From Massospora cicadina (taxonomy: Eukaryota; Entomophthoromycota; Entomophthoromycetes; Entomophthorales; Entomophthoraceae), in the NCBI GenBank assembly GCA_022478985.1, contig JAKSZP010013292.1, positions 1 through 64,000 on the forward strand: DNA of 64,000 nucleotides, in the 5' to 3' direction. The notes under the pieces were generated by a model. That model saw only the letters and a program-made list of their open reading frames with translations. It did not search any database and was not told the origin of the DNA. Both the position numbers and the translations under genes were made by a program. Within the stretch, counting starts at the first letter, position 1, and every line of letters starts with the position of its first letter. Shown here in pieces: positions 33,805 through 45,640 of this stretch.

Positions 33805-34147
33805 GGACATCATCAATCAATTGTTGGAGGGTTTCTGGAGCGTTCTTCAGTCAAAATAGCATCAACTTAAATTGGAATATCTCATACCTTGTCCTAATGA
33901 CCGTGGGCCACTCTTGGCCCTCCTTGACCCTCACCTGGTTAAAGGCATCAACTAGGCCCAATAAAGAAAAACCTCGGTATTTAGCATTGGCTTGAGCAAT
34001 GGTTTGTTCCAAGGGGAGAGGGTATGGATCCGGAACTGTCACATTGTTGATATGGCCATAGTCCACGCACAGGCGTAAGGTCCTATCCGCCTTCTGTGCA
34101 AAGACAACTGGTGAGGTAATATGGTAAATTTCTTGATAACCCATCAT
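33805..34147 (-). pseudogene. Element E RT, upstream half
   Basis: Minus strand: HITSPVVFAQKADRTLRLCVDYG, INNVTVPDPYPLPL, FSLLGLVDAFNQVRVKEGQEWPT and RTRYEIFQFKLMLF, the fingers and first Asp block of Ty3/Gypsy RT. NAPETLQQ-like text follows to the insertion point of B at 33804. The downstream half begins at 16835. The first catalytic Asp is kept in LVDAFNQ. Confidence 0.87.
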
Positions 34148-34225
34148 TTGTCCAGCATGTCATCTAGCTATATGCCCAGCGCCTTGTCTTCTTCCTCCAC
34201 TTGAGGGTACAACAGGCAGTTAATC

Positions 34226-34800
34226 TTACCAAGATGCACTGTTAGCGGGAAGAAAGAATAATATTCTGAATAGAGAGAGAAGTTGAGTTGCAAGTTTCAT
34301 GTCAAAAATGTCCATACAAAAAGCTAGTAATTCAGGAAAAGCTTGGGGGAGGTCCAAAGTGGGCATCTTAAAGGAAGAAATTGAGCTGAGTGAAGGCTTG
34401 ATTGTGAGAGTTTTGATTAGTATGATTTCCCCACTACATCTCTTATTGTCAAGGGACAAAGAATTAATATCCAGATTGAGTTCAACTGTTGGCAACGCCA
34501 CCACCATATACCCATGATAATAGGGTATAGTAAATCAGGTACAGCTGAAAAGTGGCCTCAAAAGCCAAATTTGTAGATGAAGAACTGCACTGGACGTTGG
34601 ACAGTGTGGCAGGTTATTTATGCAGATGAAGCAACTAATATAGAAGGAGCTAGCACCGTTTCAAGGTCTAGAGAATATGCCACTCTTAGATCCATAAAGT
34701 TGCCTGCTTCTCAATTATCAAGGATTTCTTGTACTTTGACCTTCCGTACTTCTACTATGAAGGTAATGGGAAACAGGAAATAAGCTGGTCCTCTTTATTG
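34226..34800 (-). pseudogene. Element E protease
   Basis: Minus strand near 34720-34690: ILDN, a stop, EAGNFMDLRVAY, the place of the D-S/T-G-A loop, with Asn for Ser and a stop for Gly. Then IIMGIWWWR (near 34500) and LPTVELNLDINSLSL, the IxxGxxWW block also seen in element A. The shared block relates E to A. Dead by the stop. Confidence 0.65.
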
Positions 34801-36183
34801 GTTATGTAAAGAGAGAATGAAGCGGAATGTGGGGTTGGCCCCATAATGAGAATTTGCCCTTGGTAAACAATGGGCTACTCTTATTTTCCCTATGGGATCC
34901 CTCTGTGATGTTCTCTTAGTCCCCAGGCAGGATGGTATTGGAAGGATCTACCACTATGCCTTTGTTCATCACTGTTGTGGGGAGAACTTTTATATTTCTG
35001 TATGATGGATGGGGCTGAACCGGTAGGAGAAGGACTAGGCTCATTGGTATAAGAATCAGTTTCCAGATCAGGTGCTACATGGGTTTCCACATGAGCCATT
35101 TGGCTGAGTGTTAGAGTAGTATTACTTGGGTCCAATGTCACAGTAAACTTCATCTGCAGAGAAAAAGAAGGGACTCTCCTGGTTGCTTTTATACTTCAAA
35201 GTAACCTGCAGGTAGTGAGATACCACTGCAACCCAAGGGGAGCGATTCCCTGGACCCTTATTTCCTGAAAAGGTAGGAGTAGGTGTTTTAGACTGGAATG
35301 AACTATCTGGGAGGGTGTTTGCGGTTGGAGGAGATGTTATTACTTTCACTGATGGTATACTTGCATGGAAGGGTTTTTCCTACTGAACATGCTAAAGAAT
35401 ATGCAGCCTCCATGGATACTGGAAGAGGATCCTATGCGGCATTTCTGGATGCAGAGTTATCTAAGGCTGCTCTGAAAGCTGCCACTGCAATTTCCATAGG
35501 GATCCCAGCTGAGGTACTAATACTTGAATGACTCTACTAGTGAAGGCAAATCAGGGACCTTCTGGTGGAGGATGAAGAGACGGTAGAAGGGGATGATCTA
35601 GATTCAGGTGCTTTTACTTTATCATATATTAGATTCAATAAGGGAGTGTGATTCCCCATTTTTTTGCAGCCCGTAATACTCCTCTGACCCATCAGCATGC
35701 CTGTCCATTGATAGCATCTAAGAAAAACACACTTCTCTGTACATCAGTGGGTTTAGGAGTTTGAGAATACCTATCTTAAAAGCGTACATGAAGCTCTGAC
35801 AGAGCATCTAGCACCTGTTCTGCTACTTCAAGAGATGGGACTGGGGGAATCTCCATTGTCATTACACCTGCTAAAGGTGAAGTCTAATTTTCTAGTGGTG
35901 GATAAACGCTATCCTCAGGCAATAGAAGTTGTTTGCATGCCCTGCATAAGGAGATGAGTGACCAGCAAGAGAAAACTAAGTCACTTAGGGTATGTGAATT
36001 CATCTTAATTAAGTAAGAAAGTGCTTCACCTGATCCTGAGAGGAGGGCGGAAAGTGCTTAAATTATTGGTTAGTCAGTTATGTCATGGAACCTTCTTATT
36101 AAAGTAATATTGGTCTTCCAATAAGGTTATGTAACAAACCAGTGGAAAGCCCAGAATGCCAATGGCATAGCAGTTCGGATTAC
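34801..36183 (-). pseudogene. Element E gag and leader remnant
   Basis: Two open pieces (35349-35122 and 35153-34890) read as Pro/Ser/Thr-rich text with TPTPTFSGNKGPG and THVAPDLETDSYTNEPSPSP, the kind of low-complexity segment found in gag. I see no capsid motif or zinc knuckle. The part above 35550 holds no readable protein. Confidence 0.4.
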
Positions 36184-36188
36184 TTGCA

Positions 36189-37039
36189 TGTCATGGTCAC
36201 ATGACATCATAGTGGGGACCAACCTTAAGGATAAGGCTGGGCGCCAGGAGGCCCATAAGGTGAAGTTACAGGCCCTCCCTTACCTTAGGCATACCCTAGA
36301 CTAACGCTGGGTACGGGCAAAATATTCCCAGGTTGATACTAGTGGGGTGCCAAATACCCAGCCCCTTATGACGGCCCAGGCGTTAAATCAAACGGTCTAC
36401 ATAACAAATGCAGACAGTTCAGTTAAGTTTGTCGAGGAATGGGGTATTGAAACCTATTTCTTTTATGAGATCACACTTTCAGGTTGAATCAAACTTCAAT
36501 TTATTACATGAGTGAAGTCAGTTTTGGTGTATTCTACCAATCTGGATGGTAGCATGTGCCTATTGGTGGGTCAGTGCTTGGGGCCACTTATGCAAACCCT
36601 TATTCTCCAATCAATGGTTAAATATGTTTTTCCTGACTAACATTCCTTGTTGGTTAACTTCCCAAATAAACATTTCCCCATTTTACATTTATTTTTATGA
36701 TTATTTCCAATGCTCCTGTGCGCGAACCTCTTCAAGGAGGTATTGCACTCCATTAACCTCGCCATAGCAAATACCTTGCAGCTATCCCTTTGTGCACCTT
36801 TGGTTCGCCCAGGTTCCCTCCAACCTAGGTCGCTTACCCCCTTCCTCTTTGTGCACCGCGTCACTTTTTATGGTTCATTTTTTTATAAAACTCACACTTC
36901 TCTGCCTAAGTTGTTATTGTTCCAGCACCCTCTTCTGGGCTCTAATAACTTTTGACTAATGGCTAGTTCCCTGGCGTTGGCCTTGTGCATTGAGCAATAC
37001 CCCTCTGGGAACAGGAGAGTTACAGACACTCTCCTTACA
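36189..37039 (+). repeat. Solo LTR of the element A family (851 bp)
   Basis: Similar to 5803-6663 over its whole length. It begins TGTCATGGTCACATGACATC and ends CTCCTTACA. TTGCA (36184-36188) and TTGTA (37040-37044) flank it: a 5 bp duplication with one C-to-T change. No polypurine tract or coding DNA adjoins it. It lies in the leader or LTR border of element E. Confidence 0.92.
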
Positions 37040-37189
37040 TTGTAGGAGGGATCTTCTATGATTCTTGTGAGGGAAATAAAAAATCAAGACACACCAAAGG
37101 CTCATAGCAAACCAAATGGCTGCAATGAGGCAACTGCAGGTCTTTCTGGGGCATCTTTAAAGGTGGGAGAGGCAAGGGAAGGTGAACAA

Positions 37190-38677
37190 TTCTCCTGAAT
37201 TTGCAGCTGTTGGCCTTTAGGTTCTTTTTCCAAATCTTCTGGTACTGTTCATAATGATAAAAACACTGAAAAGATTAAATATTTAAAAATTTGAAAAAGC
37301 AGATTGCGTTTTCAAATCAAATTTAATCAAATTAATTCGACTTTCAGGAGGCCTCAGGCTTCTTTTTTATCCATTGAGGGTTTTTGCGATGGATTGAGGA
37401 TTGGGGATCTCACCAGTATGGTGGATTTTTATAGTCTGATTTGGGCCATATTGGCCCTTGGAAAGATGGCACAGCTAGTCTGGTGCGTGGTTAACTCCTT
37501 ACAGTTTTAAGAACAACTGTTTATCACACCTGAACGAATGATTGCAATTAGTGGAGATGGCCTTATACCGCCCAAACTGTGCCAAACCACCAGTAGATTG
37601 GTGGGGGATTAGTCCAAATTCTCTGATTATTTTGTGAAGAGGATTGCAGATCTGTAATTAACCACTTGGTGCCAAAGAAGAAGCAGATTGTTGCAAAGGG
37701 TTTGGCGGATCCAAGGACTCTTTGAAAGTGGAGATTGGCGTCATGCGCCTATTGCGGAATCTTTAATTATTGCGGCCACCATTTAGTGGGCCACCAGATT
37801 GATGGCTTAGAGCCCACTCAATTATCACTGGCTCTAAAATGCAGATTGCTGCATAATCGCTGGAGTAAGTGAAAGTATTTTAAAAGAGGTGGATTCCGCA
37901 GAGTAGATTTGGGTAAAGGATCAGATTTAATTTGAAACTTAAGAGGTAAAAATAACCAACAACTGACCCTTCCAGAGGCAGTTGCCTTATATGCAAAAAA
38001 GCGGTAAAAAGGGAGTTCTGGGTGTGTTCTAGACATGAGCAGCTGACGTACTCATGGGTACCCAGCTTGGTCTTGGGGCGTCATTGGCCAGCTTATGCAC
38101 TAGGTTGCAAATGCTCTAGCAACATAATTTCCTTCTCCGCCAGGGAGGGACCCTCACTGATTCAAACATGAGCGAATTTGTTTGTATCAAAGGGCCAGCA
38201 GAATTGGACCCCACCAGGGGTGATTTTTAAAAAAAATTTAAAGATTTATAAATCTTTTTGAGAATGGATTCTTGACTTAGGTTGCCATTCTTGGACCTGG
38301 AATTTTGGATTCCGTGTTCCAGACCAGTTTTCCTGGCTCAGGAACCATTTCTGAGTTTTGAGCTCGATTTTCTTCCTTTCCAAGGAAGTGAGGGATGGAA
38401 GGGTGGAGACTAGGGGAGGGTGGAGGTGCTGTTGGTGACTTCTGGCCTGGATTACTTCAATAAAAACCCCTTTTATATATATTTAACAATGGAAGAATCA
38501 GCCAAGGTGATACTGTGGAGAGAGGATCCTTTGGGGCCAATGCGGTTACCCAACGTCCATCAACCACATATCCCAAGTCCCCCAGTTGAGCCAAGGGCTC
38601 CTGGCTAATTAGGTCCCTACTTCCTATAAGGGACCTTTTCCAAGTCCAACCCAAGAGTTTGAGCCTTCAGACTTACA
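37190..38677 (-). repeat. 5' LTR of element E (right copy)
   Basis: Aligned with 12880-14371; shared text includes TCAGGAGGC, TCACCAGTATGG and GCCAAACCACCAG. Plus-strand end ACTTACA at 38677 equals CCTACA at 14371. The left border is uncertain because it comes close to the solo LTR at 36189-37039. AGAAC follows; I found no matching left flank. Confidence 0.8.
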
Positions 38678-38849
38678 AGAACATCTTTTTTGTTCCACCC
38701 ATTTATGTGGGAACTTTGGTTATTGGTCACTCCCTTTTTTACTATCCATGAGTGACTTCAAGATGAAACGTCATATTTAAATATTAATCTTAGATACTCC
38801 TCCATTAACTCTTCAAGTATCTTTGTGAAGTAAAATCTTCTTATTCACG

Positions 38850-39560
38850 CGCATTTCTGGGGCTAACAATCTTGGTATTGCGGCTTCTATTCTGTACTTT
38901 GCTTCAATTGGTGACTTACTAATAGTCCTATGGTAGCCCAGTTGGTAAAAAAACAGGACTGTTGGCAACAAGATTTCCCATTTATAAACTGTGTTTGAAT
39001 GTGATCTTCTTTTAATACTGACGCAAGGGCTTTACTCACTCTTTCCACACTTTCATTGCTCGAGGGTGTAAGGTTTGAAAAACTGTTTAATTGACTCCAA
39101 CTAATTACATCATGTGTCAATCAACATCTATGATTAAGATCCTTCAATTATCTGAAAGTAGTATCTGAGGGTATCTCTGGCGAGTAATATCCTAATTTTA
39201 TAAGAACATCATGGTAATTCAGGAGTTAAAGGACAAAGAAATCACTTCTACCATTGGTGAAGTGATCTATTTTAACAATGATTATTTTTCCCATTGGATG
39301 ACTTCAGAGTTATTTCTACAACGTCAATAGACACTTTCTTAAAGGGTTCACTTTAAGGGACATTCATAAACTCAAACTTTTTTGAACGTTGCTTTTATTG
39401 GCCACATTCAACACAAATCTCAAAATCCTGACTGATATCATCTAACATTGCCTCCCAATAGAATTTCTCTTTAAGATGCTGGTACGTCTTCTGTAGCCTA
39501 AAGTGGTTTAAATGAAGGTTCCCTTAGATTATAAAGTGCATTTATTTTTCTTGGCTTCTC
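38850..39560 (-). pseudogene. Remnant K: Gypsy integrase fragment
   Basis: On the minus strand, from 39560 down: a zinc-domain remnant with a CxxC-like Cys pair (about 39420), a SIDVV-like stretch near 39330, and NLTPSSNESVERVSKALAS (39070-39010), which matches the HPQSNGQxERVN block with the catalytic Glu. It is not alignable in detail with B, C, D, E or H. Many stops. The element's other parts were not found; K may be the host that E jumped into. Confidence 0.55.
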
Positions 39561-41175
39561 ATAGTGTAACCATTTCTTATGAACTTTCTGCAGATTTCCT
39601 TCTCTGAACCTTATCACTCTTGAACAACTCTTAAAAAGCTACTTCATTTTATCTTATTAATCCCCTTTTGTTTTCCTATTAGTTCATATTTCCTATTAAT
39701 CTCATGTGCTTAAAAGTGGAAAATTGGTAATTAAAATAAAACACCCACTTTCAGGTGCTTCTCTAGAGCCTAATGTAGGATTTTGAAGCCAAATCTTTTA
39801 AATGAAAGGCTCATCTTTTGAGTCTTCACTTTGGATTTATCATTTTTTTCAATCATCTCAGTAGGAGTGATTGATACTTATAATGAAGTTATCTTTTTAA
39901 ATTTATTGTCAGAATCCACTTACTGATTTAATATCAGCTGCATACTTGCACTCTGTGGCTGTATATTTACTCTCTTCTCTGACAAATATTTAAAAAGAAC
40001 TTAATAAGATGATCTATTAATCCTTTTTCTAATTGAGCTAAGATGGAGCTATACCCACATCACTGCGATGGTGTACATGTAGAATGTCTTCACAAAGTCT
40101 GGGTGTAGGGGTTCCAGGACCTAGATATTATGCTGACTTTTTACTTGCACCCCTTCAGAACCAAGAAGGGTGTCAAACCTAAGGCTTATTCTCTTGCCCA
40201 ACTTGCCAATTTAGAACATATCCTTTTTAGAGATGGGTAGCAGCTGTCCCACTCCATATGCATTTTTCACCCCCAGTAAAAATCCTAGCCCTATGATAAT
40301 CATCATTTCAAATATCAGATGAATACCTGAAGAAAAATACCCAAGATTGTCTTAATTTTAGGTTGCTTATCAGAAGGTCATTGCAAAAATAGATCTTTAC
40401 CCAAGCTAAGGGTCTTAACAGGGGATGCTTACAATTGTAAAAACTTTAAATCTGGGGTACCTCAGGTGCAAATTATACCAAACAACCTCCTATATGAATA
40501 ATCTCAAGCAGGATAAGTAAGTTGATGGATTTAAATAAGTCACATTTGGGTAACGCCAAAGTAAAATCTGATGTTGAAAATGGGAATTATTTTTAAAAAT
40601 AAAAAACTAGATTAATTCAATTAGTAACCCAATATCAATATGGGCCTTCTAATCTTGAGAATTAAAGCATTTTCAATTATCACTATTTTGGACATTGTTG
40701 TTCCCTTAAACCTCCCCCATCTACCCATCCCTAAAGCCCTGAGCTCTGCTTTTGGTAGGGTGTTTAATTATTTATTTCCTTTATTCTTTTAATATATATA
40801 ACTTGAAAATCACTACTAAGTAAAATTTATTTTGAATAATTTTTTTAGAATAGAAAGCGATGTCTATTATGGTAAAGGGGAGGACATGTAAAGATCTAGT
40901 TCTCTACCCCAAATAAAAAGGAACTTTTGGTGATAACTACACCTTACTTTCCAAAAATGGTACTCAACAATGTCAAGATCCCCACATATTCATTCTCAAT
41001 AGTTGCTAGTATGCACCGCCCTCCATCACTCCACCTCCTTCAACCCTCAACAGGAATTCGCCACTATTTAGTCTGTCATATTATTTTGTTTTCTTAGGTG
41101 TCTGCTTTTGCAGCCCAATTACTCTTGGGACACCATTTTCCTAACAAAATAACTTCACCAAAACAGTAAAAATTT
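39561..41175. other. AT-rich region without recognised gene
   Basis: No open frame over 60 codons, no RNA gene and no LTR end that I can pair. A purine-rich run AAAGGGGAGGA precedes TGTAAAGATC at about 40884, which resembles a polypurine tract with an LTR start but has no partner. Confidence 0.4.
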
Positions 41176-42280
41176 GTGAGACAGAGTACAGAATTATGGG
41201 CCTGTTGTTTTAAAAAAGGGATTGTTACCACTCAAATAATTACTAGAAGTCCCTCGCCAAGTTCTGAAACTATATTTTGGCTCATATGGAACCGTAAAAT
41301 GCTTAAAAAACAATACTATAGAAACTTAAATGATCCTTTTAGATTGGTTATGATCCTTATAGACCCTAACGATTGGGCAATATCCCTTTTTTCTATCTCT
41401 TGTTTACCTTGCTGAATAAAAGGGCTTTGGAAACACAATGTATGAGGATCTCTCTGATGTACAGCCCTTATCTGACCCTGAGGAACTTGAATCTTCTCCT
41501 CTGTCATATGCACACCCTGTTTCTATCTCACCAAGTTCATTAACATAGACTAAGGTGCAAAAGAGTTCTAAGGCTAGGAAATTAGATCCTACCCTGTGTT
41601 CCCTCATATAATTGATTAAATTTGATTGCACGTACTTATTGTTACAATTATTAATATAGTGGGACAACAAAAAACCAAAAAAAACTGCTCTTGTGGATAC
41701 AGGTTCCACAGGAAAAATATAAAGATTAAAAAGTTCTGCATGAATTATATTGGAAATTACCCCTAATGCACCTGTTAGTGGAACATTCTATGTTCCTATG
41801 CTCACACTTTTCTTGCATTAACCACTGCGTTTTACCACCCATATGTATGAAATTATGTCAAACTTCACAGCAATACCAGCTATTTATAATCCAGATTTTA
41901 GGAGTTGCGTGTGGCGCCACAATCCTTTAAGTATTGATTATTAAGGAACATGCTAGACTTTACCTATGATTAAATTTTGGGTGGAATCCACCTTAACCCC
42001 ACATTGACAACATAGAATGTTGTGATTGCAGTGTTAGAATACTCTTCCATATATGTTGTTCCTGGGTTACCTACTCTGCCTCATATTCTCGCTATCTTGA
42101 TGTTGTTTTGACGTAGAAGGCATACAACAACTATCTAACCACTCTGAGTATGGTTTGATCTTCCATCTGATGGTTTACATCCTTAAGAACAATTGCCTTT
42201 TCTTTCTTAAACATCTTAATAGTTCAAGCATTATTAGAACTGTAATGAAGACATTATAAAGAAGGGTTGATGACTATGAA
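41176..42280 (+). pseudogene. Remnant G: gag tail and protease
   Basis: Open piece 41176-41415 of unknown fold, then a short acidic piece. The protease loop is clear: TALVDTGSTGK with Asp at 41696-41698, here the intact D-T-G triad. Downstream the frame decays; text near 42050 (VPGLPTLPHILAILM) may be the protease C-terminus. It is a + strand Gypsy element, judged from the RT that follows. Confidence 0.55.
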
Positions 42281-42830
42281 ACCTATCCCATGTCATCACA
42301 AGTAGCCTTTGCACAGAAGATTGGCGTCACTCTGAAACCCTGTGTGGAATATGGGTACCTTAACAATGCGACTGTACCAAATCCTTATACCCTTCCCTTA
42401 GATGTCGCCATTACCCAAGTCATTTCAAAATCAAAGGATTTTTAAAATTAACATGGTTAAAGCATCTCACCAGTTGTGAAAAGATCTGGTCAAGAATGGC
42501 TGACTGGCATCTGGACTCAGTATTAATTTACCAGTCCAATGTCATGCCCGTTGGCTTGAGAAATGCATCAGCTGGTTTACAGCGTCACGTTGAAGATGCC
42601 CTGAGGAATCTCAGGTTCTCCTACGCAATTGCCTATGTGTCTAGTATCCTAATCACTAATCCAATGCTGAGCATCACGCCAAGGATTTGTTGGCTGTGGT
42701 TGCAGACCATCATAAGACTGGCTATTTGAAAAAGCGAAAAATGCGAGTTTTACAAAGATGAAGTGCAGTTCCTTGAGAAATTTAGTACTGAATGATGGGA
42801 TACTTTTGCACCTAAAGACTAGAGGCCATT
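42281..42830 (+). pseudogene. Remnant G: reverse transcriptase
   Basis: YGYLNNATVPNPYTLPL (about 42350-42400, shifted), then VMPVGLRNASAGLQRHVEDAL and LRFSYAIAYVSSILI. The YxDD box reads Y-V-S-S, so both catalytic Asp residues are gone. KCEFYKDEVQFLE-like text follows at about 42740. Confidence 0.72.
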
Positions 42831-43330
42831 TGATTTTGGCCTATAAGTGTGATGCAGAAGTAACTGCGTAGCAATTCTTGGTTCTAGTATTTTATGAAGA
42901 ACTTCTCAACGGCTAAACTCTGATTTGCGTCTCCCTTAAACCCCCTCAATAGTAAGAATGCCATTTTTGGACCCAGGAGTGCTAGAAAGCTCTTGATGTA
43001 TTAGAGGAAGTTTTCACTACCACTCCTGTTTTGTTACATGCTGATGGCGATAAAATTTTAATTGTGGCTTGCTAAGCTTCAGGTACAGAAGTTGTTGCTG
43101 ACCTTCTGCGAGAACATGAGGGGCGAAAATATCCCATAGCATATTTTTCAAGAAAGTTTAATATGATTGGGTGCTCTTGGGCTATATATATGATAAAGAG
43201 CTAGCCATGGCTGAGTGGGTATTGATGCACTGGCGGTACCTTTTACAGGAACTGAATATCTCAAAAACTTGTGCTCAGATCATAATTGCAAGTCAAGAGA
43301 CCTAACATCATTGTTCATACCGTAAGTAAT
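42831..43330 (+). pseudogene. Remnant G: RNase H
   Basis: Diagnostic text is YDKELAMAEWVLMHWRYLL (43189-43245), the Glu block of Gypsy RNase H, preceded by IAYFSRKFN-like residues at 43140. Further blocks are too decayed. No integrase of G was recognised downstream. Confidence 0.6.
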
Positions 43331-45050
43331 TTCCTCACATATGCTTGAGGGGTCCAGAAACACCAGAGAAACTTTCTATAAAATTTAGAAATTTGTCTCA
43401 TGTTGTTGAAAAACGGTTGGGCATTGCTCTTGCTCCTAAGGATCACCAACTGTACCCCTACTCAACGCTTACCACGTGAAAAAGTTCAATTGGGTCTGTA
43501 AGGTAGGTAGAACATAGCAGAGACTAACAGCAGAGCCCCCAGAATCATCCTACCCTAGTACATTGTCTTGCGACCCCTCTGAAACCTCATATACAGTAAA
43601 AAAACTCAATAAAACCATACCAAAACCATAGAAGCCAATTTGTATAATGAAGGATAATGTTACAGAACTCAATCTTTAATCCAAATCAATAATCTGACCC
43701 CAGGAGTTTTTGAATATCAATTGAACAACAAGATTGATTTATTATTTAGAAAAATGTGAAAACCAATCCAACTGGATGAACCACTAAAGCTGGCTCTATA
43801 AAAGTAACTCCGCTGCTGATAGGGTAATCATAGTTAAAGCTTCTACAATTTTGAGAAAATTTTATCAGAACACCCCTTAACACATGCTGCTCTTCCCAAA
43901 CCAACTGATGGATAATGCAGAAATAGGGCCCAGGTAGGCCAGTTATAGATACCATTCATTCTCCTTCCTTTCACCTACTATAAAAAACAGACCTTCCTAG
44001 GGTCTAGTGATAAACATTATCCTTATAGTAAACCTTAAATAAAAATTCTGTGTACCCAATTATTCTATATGACTCCAATAACACGCAATTTTAAACATTA
44101 TATTTTATTATTTGTCAAAGCGTGCCATTATCTACATTCTAGCTCCATTGATAATTGATTGGGTACCTAAAACCCAATGATTCAGAAGCTTCCCACATCC
44201 TAGCGAAAGGAGTTAAGAATTATGCTTCTGCTTTATTTTTCTTAACCCGCTGTCATTAAGCCATTTCTAACAGCTAGAATTGCCCCACATATTCATAACT
44301 GACTCAGTAAAACCATGCCAACAAAACTTTCTTTCCAACGCTCACTAGATATTCCCAACTGTCAGATTTGCACCACCAATCCATTACTGGCTTAGCGCAA
44401 TATGGCCAAAAAGAGCTTTCTGAACCACCACTCATGAAGGCCATTCCTGACAAGGATGCACCCCATTGATCAACCACTGAAGTGATGAGATCTGGTTAAA
44501 AAGGGGCTTTTCAGCATACTAATTTTGGTATGCTTGTATGAGTGAAGTACCCCTGGCCGCATATCTTAAAGAAATGTTTCCAATCATTGGATCATACTGA
44601 GCACACATCTTTTTTAGCACTAAATGGTCGCAACCTAACTGAACACGCATCTTTTGAGCAATATATACCAGATTTTATTAAAGCAATCCATCAAAATCAC
44701 CTTTGCCTACTCCACGAGTAGTTTAATCAAATTCACAACATTGTGATTATCAAGCTTGTTCAGAACATGAGAAACCCAAAATATAATCTGTTTGCAAATT
44801 TCATAATTAATATATGGACAGTACCACTAAGCGAGTCTAGTGACTATCATTGTGTGGGGAAAAAGGTACTTTTCATATACAAATGTTATAGTCATAAGCT
44901 ACTAACTAACTGAGGAGTGGTTGTCCCCAGGCCTTTCCCACCCTTGTGGGATAGCCACTGATAATTGTAGTTGCTCCAATTTCAGCCATTTAGTTTACTA
45001 TGGGGCTGTTGCAAATTTTTCAATTTGCTTCATTCAAGACTCTATTAGTG
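43331..45050. other. Unassigned decayed DNA
   Basis: No recognised gene. A minus-strand open piece (43955-43746) and plus-strand text near 44300-44900 match no family I know. By position the integrase of G and the pol of J would fall here, but I cannot show either. Confidence 0.4.
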
Positions 45051-45059
45051 CGCCAGGAC

Positions 45060-45640
45060 AAATAGTATGAGGACTTATGGCCCTTTCTTCTACTTGGGTA
45101 ACCAAAATGTAGCATTTGTACACTCAGAGTATTGTTTACTATTGTAAACTGAAATTATAGCATCAGTTGATGAATCCATAATGATAACTTGGGTAAATAT
45201 CGATAAAAGATTCCTTGATAGTAGCGATAAAAAATTGAAACATTGACATATTCCAATTTCGCTTCTAGAAATTCCTCTAAACTATCATTATTTTGGGTCT
45301 TTTACGTTAATTAATAAGTGTAGAGTCAAGCAACATCTGATACAATTTTAGGATCAATCGCCTTTGCCTTTTTTGCTTTATTGCATTGACATTTGACTTG
45401 TGTCCTGATGAAAAAGTATTGTAAGCAGGTTCATTGACAAACAGGTCAGAGATGCAATTTCCTGGAGCTTATCTGGTAGAACTGGGCAACCTGCAGATAA
45501 AAAATTGTTCCTCGTCTATACTGCAGGGTCTTTTTCCAACTCCTCATTAGCATCTTTTTCTTTAAACTGGACAAGGTTCACCTAATCCTTTGTTTTCTAA
45601 CTCAAACACTGAGCATCATAATTTCATATATTTCCACATC
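45060..45640 (-). pseudogene. Remnant J: protease region
   Basis: The plus strand holds TGTACACTCAGAGTATTGT at 45118-45136, shared exactly with C's protease region (62396 onward). This and colinear order after gag identify it as J's protease. The active-site loop cannot be read with confidence. Confidence 0.5.

Larger units (their letters stand above)
12750..38677 (-). mobile_element. Element E: old Ty3/Gypsy chromovirus split by element B
   Basis: Read on the minus strand: LTR (right), leader, protease, RT, then a 17 kb interruption by B, then RT end, RNase H, integrase, chromodomain, polypurine tract, LTR (left). The two LTRs have clear but diverged similarity (my estimate is 75-80 percent), so E is older than its guests. 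The right end is firm at 38677 (ACTTACA). The left end is uncertain within about 150 bp, and I found no target duplication. Confidence 0.85.

Noticed and set aside
40870..40895. AAAGGGGAGGACA before TGTAAAG as polypurine tract plus LTR start
   Set aside because: No partner LTR, no pol in the right place upstream, and the RT of G lies on the wrong side.
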